Positions 52,782 to 61,405 of a stretch of DNA of 64,000 nt are shown piece by piece. The stretch comes from DATKCA01 sp035544675 (lineage in GTDB: Bacteria > Acidobacteriota > Thermoanaerobaculia > Gp7-AA8), in assembly GCA_035544675.1 (NCBI GenBank), contig DATKCA010000190.1:62001-126000 (forward strand), given 5' to 3'. Position 1 is the first letter of the stretch; each line of letters opens with the position of its first letter. The translations under genes were made by a program, and so were the position numbers. The notes under the pieces were generated by a model, which made no database searches, was not told the DNA's origin, and saw only the letters and a program-made list of their open reading frames with translations.

Positions 52782-53000
52782 ATGACAACGCGTGTCATAT
52801 TTCCTGGTCGCCGGCGGCGAAGGCGCCGCCTGCGGGCAGGATGCAGCCGCCTCGAGCTGGCGCATTCGGTCGGCGTTCCGGTCGAGACGATCAGCGAGTG
52901 GGAAGGCGAAGAGACACCCATTCGCTGTCCGGTCGCCGTCGAGGTCGTGCTTCGCGACGCCGAGGCGCGCTCGGCCGAGCCTTCCCGTCGCGCCAGTTGA
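52782..53000 (+). CDS. Small XRE-type helix-turn-helix protein
   Basis: A 72-residue protein. After an Arg-rich N-terminus (PGRRRRRRRLRAG) a helix-turn-helix of XRE type reads LRAGCSRLELAHSVGVPVETISEWEGEETP, with the recognition-helix pattern SVGVPVETISEWE. It is too short for a separate sensor domain. The target is unknown. It is divergent from the SDR gene and 16 bases before arfB; it may control either. Confidence 0.68.
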   Translation: MTTRVIFPGRRRRRRRLRAGCSRLELAHSVGVPVETISEWEGEETPIRCPVAVEVVLRDAEARSAEPSRRAS

Positions 53001-53016
53001 GCGTACCATCGCCATC

Positions 53017-53427
53017 GTGCGAGACCTGGACATCGGTCAGGGCCTGATCGTGCCCGCGCAGTCGCTGCGCTCGACGACCTCGCGCAGCGGTGGACCGGGC
53101 GGACAGAACGTCAACAAAGTCGAGACGCGCGTGACGATCGAAGCCGGCGTCGACGCCCTTCCGCTGCCTGAAGAGAAGAAGATCCTGGTCCGGGAGCGCC
53201 TCTCCGGCCGCATCAACCGGGAAGGAGTCCTCCGCGTGACCTCGCAGACCGAGAGGACGCAGGCCGGCAATCGCGACCGCGCCCTGGCGCGTATGGAACA
53301 GCTGCTGCGCGAGGCCCTGGAGGAAGAGAAGCCGCGGACGAAGACCCGTGTACCGCGCCATCAGAAGAAGAAACGGCTGGAAGCGAAGAAGCGCCACGCC
53401 GAGAAGAAGAAGCTCCGCCGGGTCTAG
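53017..53427 (+). CDS. arfB: Alternative ribosome-rescue factor / peptidyl-tRNA hydrolase ArfB
   Basis: Releases stalled peptides from ribosomes lacking a stop codon. The 136-residue protein has the catalytic GGQ motif in the release-factor-like domain (SRSGGPGGQNVNKVETRV), a compact fold (about 10-100), and a basic C-terminal tail (RTKTRVPRHQKKKRLEAKKR) that inserts in the mRNA channel. The GTG start gives the usual short N-terminus. The stop lies in a family B palindrome. Confidence 0.94.
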   Translation: MRDLDIGQGLIVPAQSLRSTTSRSGGPGGQNVNKVETRVTIEAGVDALPLPEEKKILVRERLSGRINREGVLRVTSQTERTQAGNRDRALARMEQLLREALEEEKPRTKTRVPRHQKKKRLEAKKRHAEKKKLRRV

Positions 53428-53492
53428 TGTAGTGCGTCGTAAATACGTGGCCCTTCGCAACGCGATGCCACGTATTTGCGACGCACTACACT
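53426..53492. repeat. AGTGTAGTGCG palindrome (family B), full copy
   Basis: Two 26-base arms (starting AGTGTAGTGCGTCGTAAATA and ending CGACGCACTACACT) differ at one position and enclose 15 bases. The left arm begins at the arfB stop codon. The long stem should block transcription or protect the transcript end. Confidence 0.9.
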
Positions 53493-53525
53493 GGAACGAA
53501 CCGCGAACTGTGATCTGATTCCCCC

Positions 53526-54263
53526 GTGCTTGTTGAACGGACCTTCACCGACCTTTCCACTCCGACCGGCGTGATGCGCACGCACGTCTTCGCACCGCGG
53601 GGCTCGCGCCGCGATCCGGGTCTCATCCTCTACTCGGAGATCTTTCAGGTCACCGAGCCGATCGCACGTCTCTCGTTCCAGTTCGCCAGCCACGGCTTCG
53701 TCGTGATGACTCCGGAGATCTACCACCAGCACGAGCCTCCCGGCACGATCCTCGGCTACGACGCGGCGGGGAAGGACCGAGGCAACGCCCTGAAGCACCA
53801 GACCAGGCTGAAGACGTTCGACGACGATGCCGCCGCGGTGGTCGAAGCGCTGGAGCGTCATCCGTTGTGCAACGGAGGGATCGGCTCGGTGGGGTTCTGC
53901 ATCGGCGGCCACCTCGCTTTTCGCGCGGCCCTGCATCCGCGGGTTGCCGCGGCGGCCTGTTTCTATCCGACCGACCTGCAGGCCGGGACTCTCGGCGAGG
54001 AGAAGAAGGCGGACTCGCTGGCGCGGGCGGGAGACATCGGCGGCGAGCTGCTGATGATCTTCGGCCGGCAGGATCCTCACGTTCCGCCCGAGGGTCGCGA
54101 GGTGATCTATCGGGCCCTGCACCAGAGCGGCGTGCTGTTCACGTGGCACGAGCTCAACACGCAGCACGCGTTCATGCGCGACGGCGACGAGCGTCACGAC
54201 GCCGCGGCGGCCCGACAGGCGTTCGGTCTGGCCCTCGATCTCTTCGAGCGCACGCTGCGGTGA
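53526..54263 (+). CDS. Dienelactone hydrolase family protein
   Basis: A 245-residue alpha/beta hydrolase. The catalytic triad is visible: nucleophile Cys in GFCIGGHLAF, Asp in GRQDPHV and His in TQHAFMRD. The family cleaves dienelactones in aromatic degradation, but many members have other esterase roles. It starts at GTG. It overlaps the PhyH gene by four bases (GTGA), so the two are one operon. No chlorocatechol genes are near, so a broad esterase role is more likely. Confidence 0.9.
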   Translation: MLVERTFTDLSTPTGVMRTHVFAPRGSRRDPGLILYSEIFQVTEPIARLSFQFASHGFVVMTPEIYHQHEPPGTILGYDAAGKDRGNALKHQTRLKTFDDDAAAVVEALERHPLCNGGIGSVGFCIGGHLAFRAALHPRVAAAACFYPTDLQAGTLGEEKKADSLARAGDIGGELLMIFGRQDPHVPPEGREVIYRALHQSGVLFTWHELNTQHAFMRDGDERHDAAAARQAFGLALDLFERTLR

Positions 54264-55027
54264 CCATCGCGCACGACTTCGAGCGGGACGGTCACGCCCT
54301 GGTGCGCGAGATCGCCACACCCGGCGAGATCGAGGCATTTCGCCCCGTCATCGCCGGCATCGTCAACGACGTCTCGAAGCGCGACGACCGCCAGGGGAGG
54401 ATCGACGATTACTCGAAGCTCTTCACACAGGTCACGAACGTCTGGCGCATCGATTCCGAAGCGCGCGAGATCGTCTTCCACCGCCGGTTCGCCGCCGTGG
54501 CTGCCAGTCTTCTCGGCGTGCCGTCCGTGAGGCTCTATCACGATCAGGCGCTGTTCAAGCCGCCCGGCAGCGGAGCGACGCCGTGGCATCAGGATCGGTA
54601 CTACTGGCCGCTCGACACCGACCGCACCGTCACCATGTGGCTGCCGCTGGGGGACGTGAGCGAAGACATGGGCCCGATGATCTTCGCCTCCGGTTCTCAC
54701 CGCGCCACCGGGCTCGGAGAGTTGGCCATTTCCGACGCCACCAGCCGGCGGCTGGCCGGCGTGATCGAGGAGCGGGGATGGAGCATCAGGACCGATGCGC
54801 TCCGCGCCGGCGATGCGACATTCCACGCCGGCGCGACGCTGCATTCCGCCGGCGCAAACCGTTCCGGACGCGTGCGCGAGGTGCTGACGATCATCTACTA
54901 CGCGGCGGGGACGCGGGTGGCCGGGCCGGCGAATGAAAACCAGCGCGTCGATCTCGATGTGTTCATTCCGGGCGCTCGTCCCGGAGACGAGGCCGCAAGC
55001 GAGCTGAATCCGGTTTTGTACCCGTAG
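54260..55027 (+). CDS. Phytanoyl-CoA dioxygenase (PhyH) family protein
   Basis: A 255-residue Fe(II)/2-oxoglutarate dioxygenase. The facial triad starts with HxD in ATPWHQDRYYWPL and ends with the distal His in ATLHSAGANRS; the 2-oxoglutarate-binding Arg is probably in the GRVRE segment. Family members hydroxylate acyl-CoAs, halogenate or epoxidise natural products. The substrate here is unknown. It is co-translated with the dienelactone hydrolase. The stop codon overlaps the first base of a family C half-palindrome. Confidence 0.88.
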   Translation: MTIAHDFERDGHALVREIATPGEIEAFRPVIAGIVNDVSKRDDRQGRIDDYSKLFTQVTNVWRIDSEAREIVFHRRFAAVAASLLGVPSVRLYHDQALFKPPGSGATPWHQDRYYWPLDTDRTVTMWLPLGDVSEDMGPMIFASGSHRATGLGELAISDATSRRLAGVIEERGWSIRTDALRAGDATFHAGATLHSAGANRSGRVREVLTIIYYAAGTRVAGPANENQRVDLDVFIPGARPGDEAASELNPVLYP

Positions 55028-55074
55028 TCATTCCGGGCGTAGCGAGGAATCCGGGCGGCGGGCGGCGCGGGTGT
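55027..55074. repeat. GCGTAGCGAGG palindrome (family C), half copy 4
   Basis: GTCATTCCGGGCGTAGCGAG followed by a GGGCGGCGGGCGG stretch; the usual CTCGCTACGCTCGGAATGAC arm is missing. It begins on the last base of the PhyH stop codon. Confidence 0.75.
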
Positions 55075-55098
55075 CCGTACCACCACGCGCGCGACGCC

Positions 55099-55467
55099 TC
55101 ACTCCAGCAGCCTGCCGATTTCCGCGAGCACGTCCTCGGGGCTGGCCGGCTTCTCCATGTACTTCAAGACCCCCGCATCGAGCGCGCGCTGCTCGTTCGC
55201 GGCGCGGTCCTGTCCCGAGACCACGAGGATGGGGATGATGGCCAGCCTCGGAAAGGACTTCATGCGCTGAAGGAATGCGAAGCCGCCTCCGGCAGGCAGC
55301 CCGAGATCGAGGACGATCAGGTCCGGCTTGCCGCGCTGCGTTTCCGTGAGAGCGCTCAACGCATCGGAAGCGAGAAGGACATCGTAGCCGGCGGTTATGA
55401 CGGCCTTGTGCAGGATCTGGCGGCCGACCGGATCGTCCTCGATGATCAGGATCTTCCTTCGCGCCAT
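55099..55467 (-). CDS. Single-domain response regulator (CheY-like receiver)
   Basis: A 122-residue receiver domain with no output domain. The acidic pocket (LIIEDDPVG), phosphoacceptor Asp (LIVLDLGLP), switch Ser/Thr (ILVVSGQ) and Lys (YMEKPAS) are all present. It lies alone, with no kinase adjacent; the kinase-like protein at 6.9 kb lacks the phospho-His. It probably acts as a phospho-relay or docking partner. Confidence 0.9.
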   Translation of the reverse strand: MARRKILIIEDDPVGRQILHKAVITAGYDVLLASDALSALTETQRGKPDLIVLDLGLPAGGGFAFLQRMKSFPRLAIIPILVVSGQDRAANEQRALDAGVLKYMEKPASPEDVLAEIGRLLE

Positions 55468-55520
55468 CAGCCTATGTTACGTCCCTGCCCGCCGGATCTG
55501 TGCAACGAGCTGCTCGTCGT

Positions 55521-56201
55521 TCAGCGGGGGACGAATTCCGACGTGGACAGCCACTGCTGGTCCGGGTAGTACGCGAACAGCGGGCTGCCGCCGCGGACGG
55601 TCCTGATGATCCTGCCCGCCACTTCCTTTCGCACCGCCGGGCAGCCCCAGCTCCGGCCAAGCCGTCCCAGGACGCGGATCGCCGTGCCGCTCACATAAGA
55701 CGCGCCGTGCATCACGATCAGCCGGTCCCACGCCCTGTCGTTGACGCCTTCCTCGAGCCCTCGCAGGCGCAGGGAGAGGCCATTCCCGCCGACGTATGTG
55801 TCCGCGGTGACGAACAGCCCGATGCTCGTGGCCAGGCTGCCGGAAGAGTTCGAGAAGAAGCTTGCCATGTCGCCGCCGCTGTTCTTGCCGTGGGCCACCA
55901 GCTCCCGGAACAGCAGCTTGCGAGTCTTCATGTCGAAGATGAAGAGACGTGGCTGGGATGACGGAATCGAGTAGTCGATGACCGACAGCACTTCCCGCCG
56001 CTTCACCAGGCCGCGCTGGGCCGCGCATTCGCTCGCGCTCAAGGCCAGTTTCAGGACGTCGGCCTTCAGGCCCGGCGCCTGGCGAAGCAGGGAGGAAACA
56101 AGCGACTCGGGTGACCTGGCGCTGCACTGAGGCGTACCGCTGGCAGACAAAGGCACGGCAAAGCCGATGAGAGAGGCCCACAGAACGAGCAGTCGTTTCA
56201 T
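55521..56201 (-). CDS. Exported L,D-transpeptidase-like (YkuD_2) protein
   Basis: A 226-residue protein with a signal peptide (KRLLVLWASLIGFAVPLSASG). The catalytic-Cys motif reads RSWGCPAVR, and an upstream segment (LIVMHGASYVSGTAIRVLGR) holds the conserved His of the YkuD_2/murein L,D-transpeptidase catalytic-like family. Such enzymes cross-link or edit peptidoglycan or attach lipoproteins. It would act in the periplasm. The start was taken at the Lys-Arg of the signal peptide. Confidence 0.83.
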   Translation of the reverse strand: MKRLLVLWASLIGFAVPLSASGTPQCSARSPESLVSSLLRQAPGLKADVLKLALSASECAAQRGLVKRREVLSVIDYSIPSSQPRLFIFDMKTRKLLFRELVAHGKNSGGDMASFFSNSSGSLATSIGLFVTADTYVGGNGLSLRLRGLEEGVNDRAWDRLIVMHGASYVSGTAIRVLGRLGRSWGCPAVRKEVAGRIIRTVRGGSPLFAYYPDQQWLSTSEFVPR

Positions 56202-56262
56202 AAGTTGTGAACGCCTGCCCGGGGACCGACCCGTCAGAACGTGGCGATATAGTAGCAAATAA

Positions 56263-56306
56263 CCGGGCCTCGGGCCTCAGGCCTCAGGGGGCTCCGAGGC
56301 CCGCCC
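56263..56306. repeat. GGGCCTC palindromic repeat (family F)
   Basis: CCGGGCCTCGGGCCTCAGGC on the left and CCGAGGCCCG on the right. It lies between the YkuD_2 gene start and the xylH stop and recurs in part at 8111-8140. Confidence 0.75.
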
Positions 56307-57479
56307 CTACGTCTTCCGCCGCCCGGCCATGTCGAATCCCACGGCCGCCACCAGCACCGCTCCCTTGATGATGTACTGCGTGGCGTTCTCGACGCTCAGC
56401 AGCGACATCCCGTTATCCAGGGTCGCCATGACCAGCGCGCCGAGGATCGCGCCGGAGACTCTTCCGCGACCGCCCATCAGGCTCGTCCCGCCGATCACGC
56501 AAGCGGCGATCGCATCCAGCTCCATCAGCCCGCCCGCATCGGGAGAGGCGCTTCCGACGCGTCCGGTGTGCAGCAGCGAGGCCAGTCCGACGAGGGCTCC
56601 GAGGATCGAGAACGTGATCAGGATATGCGTTTTGGCGTTGATGCCCGAGAGCCGCGCAGCATCGGGGTTGCTTCCGATCGCGTACAGGTACCGGCCGAAC
56701 GTCGTGGCGCTGGTCAGGAACGATCCCGCCACCGCGACCGCCAGGAGCACGATCACAGGAATCGGCACGCCTCCCTGCTGATTCATCACGTACACGAACA
56801 CGACGATGAGCACCGCGGGGGCGATGATCCGCAGCGCGGTCGCGGCCGGGCCGGGTACGGGAAGGTCGTGCCTGCGCCGGGCACGATTGCGCCGGATCGT
56901 GATCAGGGCCAGCGCGACGATGGCCAGCACGGCGAGGGCGATGCCGGCGGCCGGCGCCAGCAGGGCCACTCCCAACGATCGAAAGACGGGCAGCCGCACG
57001 GGGATCGTCTCGCCCTTGCTCACGTACAGGATGACGCCGCGCCACGTCAGCAGTCCGCCGAGGGTAACGATGAATGCGGGGATGTTCGCGTACGCCACGA
57101 GCGCGCCCTGGATGGCGCCGCCGGCGAGACCGACGACGATGGCCGTCGCCAGCGACGGCCCGAGCCCCCAGCCCTGCGTCATCGCCGCCATGCCGCCGGC
57201 GAGGCCGAGCAGCGATCCGACCGAGAGGTCGATCTGCCGCGCCACGATCACCATGAGCATCCCGACCGCGAGCACGCCCGTCACCGCCATCTGCTTGAGC
57301 AGGTTGGCGAGATTCAGAGGGTGCAGGAACAGCCCGTACGGATAGAGCTCGCTGATCGTCATCCATTGGAAGTAGATCCAGATGACGACGAGTGCGATCA
57401 CCATCGTGTACGCGCGCAGCGTCGTGGCCGAGACGCGCCATCGCCCCAGTCGGGTCGTCCCCGGCTCCGGTGTGCTCAT
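56307..57479 (-). CDS. xylH: D-xylose-type sugar ABC transporter permease
   Basis: A 390-residue permease of the CUT2 (ribose/xylose) class. About ten hydrophobic helices; the N-terminal LNLANLLKQMAVTGVLAVGMLMVIVARQIDLSVGSL motif and the late GLMELDAIAACVIGGTSLMGGRG are diagnostic. Its length and the loop LPVFRSLG fit XylH better than RbsC. The start overlaps the ATPase gene (ATGA). It ends just before a family F repeat. Confidence 0.92.
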   Translation of the reverse strand: MSTPEPGTTRLGRWRVSATTLRAYTMVIALVVIWIYFQWMTISELYPYGLFLHPLNLANLLKQMAVTGVLAVGMLMVIVARQIDLSVGSLLGLAGGMAAMTQGWGLGPSLATAIVVGLAGGAIQGALVAYANIPAFIVTLGGLLTWRGVILYVSKGETIPVRLPVFRSLGVALLAPAAGIALAVLAIVALALITIRRNRARRRHDLPVPGPAATALRIIAPAVLIVVFVYVMNQQGGVPIPVIVLLAVAVAGSFLTSATTFGRYLYAIGSNPDAARLSGINAKTHILITFSILGALVGLASLLHTGRVGSASPDAGGLMELDAIAACVIGGTSLMGGRGRVSGAILGALVMATLDNGMSLLSVENATQYIIKGAVLVAAVGFDMAGRRKT

Positions 57480-58990
57480 GCGGCGTGCCCCGTGGCGCAG
57501 GCCATCACGGCCTCCGCGGTGGCCGTGGTCCGCGTGAACTGGCCGGTGACGCGACCGCCGTGCAGCACGATCACACGATCCGACAGCGCCAGCACCTCGG
57601 GCAACTCCGAGGAGACGAGGACGATGGCCAGACCGGCCGCCGCGAGCACGTTGATCTGCGCGTAGATCTCCTGCTTCGCTCCCACGTCGATGCCCCTCGT
57701 CGGCTCGTCGAGGAACAGCACCTGCGGGTTCGTGAGCAGCCACTTCGCCAGGACGACCTTCTGCTGGTTGCCGCCGGAGAGAGTCATGGCCAGGGAGAAG
57801 ACGGTCGGCGCCTTGATGCGCAGGTCTCTCATGGCGCGGTCGCCGGCGGCGGCCTCGCCGTCGACATCGGGCAGCCACCGGCCGTAGTCGCGCAGGCTGG
57901 CCAGGGTCATGTTGTCGACGAGTGTCTGATCGAGCAACAGCCCATAACGCTTGCGATCCTCGGTGACGAAGCCGATGCCGTGCGCGATCGCTTCCGCGGG
58001 AGTCCTGATGTGGACCTTCGCGCCCCCGACGAAGAACTCCCCGCGCGTGACGCCGGGATGTGCGCCGAAGATGGCCGTGAGAAGGTCGCTGCGCCCCGCG
58101 CCCACGAGGCCGGCCACGCCGAGGACCTCGCCGCGCCGCACGGCGAAGCTGACGTCCTGGACGAGGAGCTTGCCGGAGACGTTCGGATCTTCCACGGTGA
58201 CGCCGCGGGCCTCGAAGACGACGTCCCCCGGCGCGCGCACGACCACGGGAAAGATGTCGGTGACCTCGCGGCCGACCATTCGCGCGATCACGCCGGCCTT
58301 GTCGAGCGACGATCTCGCGTCGGTGCTCACCGTCCTGCCGTCGCGAAGCACCGTGATCCGGTCGGCGAGCCGGAACACTTCGTCGAGCTTGTGCGAGATG
58401 TAGACGATGCCCGCGCCCCGCTGACGCAGCGACTCCAGGATGCGGAAGAGGGTCTCCGCCTCGCTCTCCGTGAGCGCGGCCGTTGGCTCGTCGAGCACGA
58501 GGATGCGCGCGTTGCGCGACAGCGCCTTGGCGATCTCGACCAGATGCTGCTGGCCGATCCCGAGATAGCCGACGGGAGTGTGCGGCTCCAGGTCGAGGTG
58601 CAGCTCCCTGAGGATCGTCGCGGCGCGGCTGTACAGCTCCTCCCAGCGGATGATGCCGAAGCGGCGAGGCTCGCGGCCGAGAAAGATGTTCTCGGCGATG
58701 GTCATCTCGCGAACGACGGACAGCTCCTGGTGGACGACGGCGATTCCGGCCGCCTCGGCGTCGCGGACGTTCGTGAAGCGGCGCGGGACGCCGTCCACGA
58801 GGATCTCCCCGCCGAACTCACCGTGCGGGTAGACGGCGCCCAGGATCTTCATGAGCGTCGATTTGCCGGCTCCGTTCTCCCCGACCAGCGCGTGGATCTC
58901 GCCGGCGTGGAGGTCGAACGAGACGTCATCGAGCGCGCGGACGCCCGGGAAGCTCTTGCTGATCGCGCGCATCGAGAGGAGGGGGTTCAT
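57476..58990 (-). CDS. xylG: D-xylose-type sugar ABC transporter ATPase
   Basis: A 504-residue protein with two NBDs, as in CUT2 transporters. First NBD: GENGAGKSTLMKIL and LDEPTAALTESE; second: GLVGAGRSDLL in place of a full Walker A, and LSGGNQQKVVLAKWL, FLDEPTRGIDVGAK. Only the first site is expected to be fully catalytic. It overlaps xylH by four bases and follows xylF with a 93-base gap that holds a type E palindrome. Confidence 0.94.
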   Translation of the reverse strand: MNPLLSMRAISKSFPGVRALDDVSFDLHAGEIHALVGENGAGKSTLMKILGAVYPHGEFGGEILVDGVPRRFTNVRDAEAAGIAVVHQELSVVREMTIAENIFLGREPRRFGIIRWEELYSRAATILRELHLDLEPHTPVGYLGIGQQHLVEIAKALSRNARILVLDEPTAALTESEAETLFRILESLRQRGAGIVYISHKLDEVFRLADRITVLRDGRTVSTDARSSLDKAGVIARMVGREVTDIFPVVVRAPGDVVFEARGVTVEDPNVSGKLLVQDVSFAVRRGEVLGVAGLVGAGRSDLLTAIFGAHPGVTRGEFFVGGAKVHIRTPAEAIAHGIGFVTEDRKRYGLLLDQTLVDNMTLASLRDYGRWLPDVDGEAAAGDRAMRDLRIKAPTVFSLAMTLSGGNQQKVVLAKWLLTNPQVLFLDEPTRGIDVGAKQEIYAQINVLAAAGLAIVLVSSELPEVLALSDRVIVLHGGRVTGQFTRTTATAEAVMACATGHAA

Positions 58991-59040
58991 AGATCACAGT
59001 TATCAGATTTTCATGCGGCTGTTCATCACGGAATGGAGGC

Positions 59041-59068
59041 GCGGGGCCGGCGGTGAGGACACCGCCGC
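59041..59068. repeat. Type E palindrome variant between xylF and xylG
   Basis: GCGGGGCCGGCGGTGAGGAC plus ACCGCCGC; it matches the CCGGTGTCCTCACCGG core in inverse orientation. Its position between the abundant binding protein and ATPase genes could stabilise the upstream mRNA. Confidence 0.68.
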
Positions 59069-59083
59069 AGAACTGACAACTCC

Positions 59084-60151
59084 TCACCTGCCGTAGATCG
59101 CTTCCCGCGTGTGATACCCGTCCTTGATGATGGTCGCGTCGAGGTTGGCTTTGTCGACGGCGATCGGCTCGAGCAGGATGGCCGGGACGTCGATCTTGCC
59201 GTTGTTGATGCGGTCCGTCGTTTGGACCGGCTCCTTCCGCGCCAGCTTCATCGCGGCGTCGACGGCTCCGAAGGCGAGCGGCTGGATCTGCTTGTAGATC
59301 GTCATCGTCTGCGTGCCTTTGACGATCCGCTGCACGGCGTCCTTCTGCGCGTCCTGCCCGGTGACGAGGACCTTGCCGGCCAGCTTGGCCGCCTCGAGCG
59401 CCGAGATCGCTCCGCCGGCCGTGCCGTCGTTCGAGGCCACCACCGCATCGATCCTGTTCCCGGTCCGGGTCAGCGCATCCTCGGTGATGCGCAGGGCCTC
59501 TTCCGCCTTCCACTCCCGGGCGAACTGCTGGGAGATGATCTTGATGTCGCCGCGGTCGATGGCCGGCTGCAGCGCCTTCATCTGCCCCTGCCGGAGCAGG
59601 AGCGCGTTGTAGTCGGTAGGGGAGCCGCCGATGAGAACGTAGTTGCCTTTCGGCACGCGCTGGAGCGCGTATTCGCCCTGCATCTCACCCATCCGCTCGA
59701 CCTGATGCGAGATGTAGAGGTCCACGTCGGAATTGCGGATGAGGCGGTCGTAGGCGATGACCGGGACGCCGCGGCGGTGCGCCGCTTCGACGATGGACGC
59801 GGCGATCTCTCCGTTGTGGGGCGCCACGATCAGGACGTCCACGCCTTTGGTCAGCATGTTCTCGGCCTGCTTGGTCTGCACGGCGTCATCGCCGTTGGCG
59901 ACCTGCACGTCGACGACGGCGCCGACTTCCCTGGCCCGCTGCTCCACGAGGGCCTTGTCGCGCTGCCAGCGCTCTTCCTTCAGCGTGTCCATCGAGAAGC
60001 CGATGCGGATCGGCCCGCTGCGAGCCGTTGTCGGTCCGCCGGCCGCGGGCGTCTCCTGCGGCGCATTCACGCAGGCTGCAGCGAGACTCAACACGGCTGC
60101 CACGAATGAGCTGGACGCTTTGGAAGTTCGCATGCCGGGTGGTTTTACCAT
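59084..60151 (-). CDS. xylF: D-xylose-type periplasmic sugar-binding lipoprotein
   Basis: A 355-residue substrate-binding protein with a lipobox (SLAAAC). The mature domain (RIGFSMDTLKEERWQRDKALVEQRA...) carries the XylF-type motifs IVAPHNGEIAASIVEAAHRRGVPVIAYDRLI, GGSPTDYNA, and VASNDGTAGGAISAL. A second ATG 18 bases in is an alternative start. It lies 15 bases after the LCAT-like gene stop on the same strand, so the xyl genes probably share its promoter. The sugar is most likely xylose or a related pentose. Confidence 0.92.
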   Translation of the reverse strand: MVKPPGMRTSKASSSFVAAVLSLAAACVNAPQETPAAGGPTTARSGPIRIGFSMDTLKEERWQRDKALVEQRAREVGAVVDVQVANGDDAVQTKQAENMLTKGVDVLIVAPHNGEIAASIVEAAHRRGVPVIAYDRLIRNSDVDLYISHQVERMGEMQGEYALQRVPKGNYVLIGGSPTDYNALLLRQGQMKALQPAIDRGDIKIISQQFAREWKAEEALRITEDALTRTGNRIDAVVASNDGTAGGAISALEAAKLAGKVLVTGQDAQKDAVQRIVKGTQTMTIYKQIQPLAFGAVDAAMKLARKEPVQTTDRINNGKIDVPAILLEPIAVDKANLDATIIKDGYHTREAIYGR

Positions 60152-60166
60152 AAGGAGACCGCGGCT

Positions 60167-61342
60167 TCACCGCCGGCCTGGCGTTCTGAGGATGCGCAGA
60201 AGGATCGCGCGCGTCTCGGCGGTCGTGATCATCTCGAAGTGCTTACCGGAGACGAAGACCGGCTGCTCGGCCAGCGCCGCGCGCTCCTCCTCGGACAACC
60301 ATTCCTGGCTCTCCCGCGTCGCGTGGACGTCGCCGGGTTCCGTGAACGAGAACAGCGTGCCGCCGCGCCGGATCATGGCGCGGTCGATCGTCGGAAAGTC
60401 CACGCTCTGGATCGAGTAGACCGGCGGCAGCGCGGTGCCGCTGTCGCGCCGCAGTGTGTCGTGCATCCGGCGTGCGCTCATGAGCGACGCCGCAAGATGC
60501 GCGCGCCTCTGGTCCGGCGTGCCGAACCTGCCGGACCGGTCGATGCGCGCGCGCACGGCCGGCGCGAACACCGACCACTCGTACTTCTCCCATGCCGCCG
60601 GATCGAAGAGATCGGCGCCGACCGCACTGCCGCGCTCGTCGGCGAAGAGGTCCTTCTTGTAGACGGGAAGGTCCTGAAAGATCGAAGGCATCGTGAAGAA
60701 GATCTCCGGCCGGAAGCGCCGCCCGACCAGGCGGACGTAGCGACGCCCGTGGTTCATCTCGCGCAGGATGCGCAGCGCGCCGCCGTTCGCCGTGCCGACG
60801 AGGATGAGCTTGTCGACTCGCGGAGCAGCCCCGCCATATCGGATCGCCCACCGGCAGATGTAGGTCGCATTGCTCTGACAGATGAGTTGCACGCGCTCGG
60901 CAGACTGCTCGAGCGTGGCGGCGAGCTTTTCCGCATTCTCCAGGTTGTCGCGGCGCCAGTCGTGGTCGAAGAAGCGGACCGCGTAGCCCTCTCCCTCCAG
61001 AAACGAGATCAGACCTCCATAGATGTCCTTTCGCCAGCTTCCAATGCGCATCTCGCGAATCGGCCCGCACGGGACGACGTCATCGTCGCCATCGAGGGGG
61101 AGCGCGATGCGATACCCGCCGTCCCACGGAAAGATCATCCTGCGCACGCTTCCCCACACCACCTCACCCGTCGTGCCCGAGCAGAGGAGGCTGCCGGTCA
61201 TGCCCGGCACGATGACGACGACGGGGCGGCCGGATGCGTCCGGAACCGGCCGCGGGGGAGACGCGCTGCTCGCGCAACCGAGAGCGGTGAGCGCGATCAG
61301 AAACAGAAGGAGTGCCGGCGTCCTCACCGGCCCCTTCGTCAT
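60167..61342 (-). CDS. LCAT-like alpha/beta-hydrolase lipoprotein
   Basis: A 391-residue lipoprotein (LLLFLIALTALGC). The domain begins VVVIVPGMTGSLL, the phospholipid/sterol acyltransferase (LCAT-like) start, with W in WGSVRRMIFPWDGG and an FDHDWRR segment. The nucleophile elbow expected as GHSMGG reads LICQSNATYICRWA, so the Ser is present but without flanking glycines. The late His is in GKHFEMI. The first residues (MTKGPVRTPA) are partly encoded by a type E palindrome. It heads the xylFGH transcription unit and is divergent from the AraC regulator. Substrate unknown. Confidence 0.75.
   Translation of the reverse strand: MTKGPVRTPALLLFLIALTALGCASSASPPRPVPDASGRPVVVIVPGMTGSLLCSGTTGEVVWGSVRRMIFPWDGGYRIALPLDGDDDVVPCGPIREMRIGSWRKDIYGGLISFLEGEGYAVRFFDHDWRRDNLENAEKLAATLEQSAERVQLICQSNATYICRWAIRYGGAAPRVDKLILVGTANGGALRILREMNHGRRYVRLVGRRFRPEIFFTMPSIFQDLPVYKKDLFADERGSAVGADLFDPAAWEKYEWSVFAPAVRARIDRSGRFGTPDQRRAHLAASLMSARRMHDTLRRDSGTALPPVYSIQSVDFPTIDRAMIRRGGTLFSFTEPGDVHATRESQEWLSEEERAALAEQPVFVSGKHFEMITTAETRAILLRILRTPGRR
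61312..61334. repeat. Type E palindrome at the LCAT-like gene 5' end
   Basis: GTGCCGGCGTCCTCACCGGC lies within codons 4-11 of the lipoprotein gene, just after its start. Confidence 0.6.
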
Positions 61343-61405
61343 ACTCCGCTCTCTTTGTAACTGCATTGTTGTGATTCGCCGCTCCGCCATCGCTATTCTT
61401 GCCCG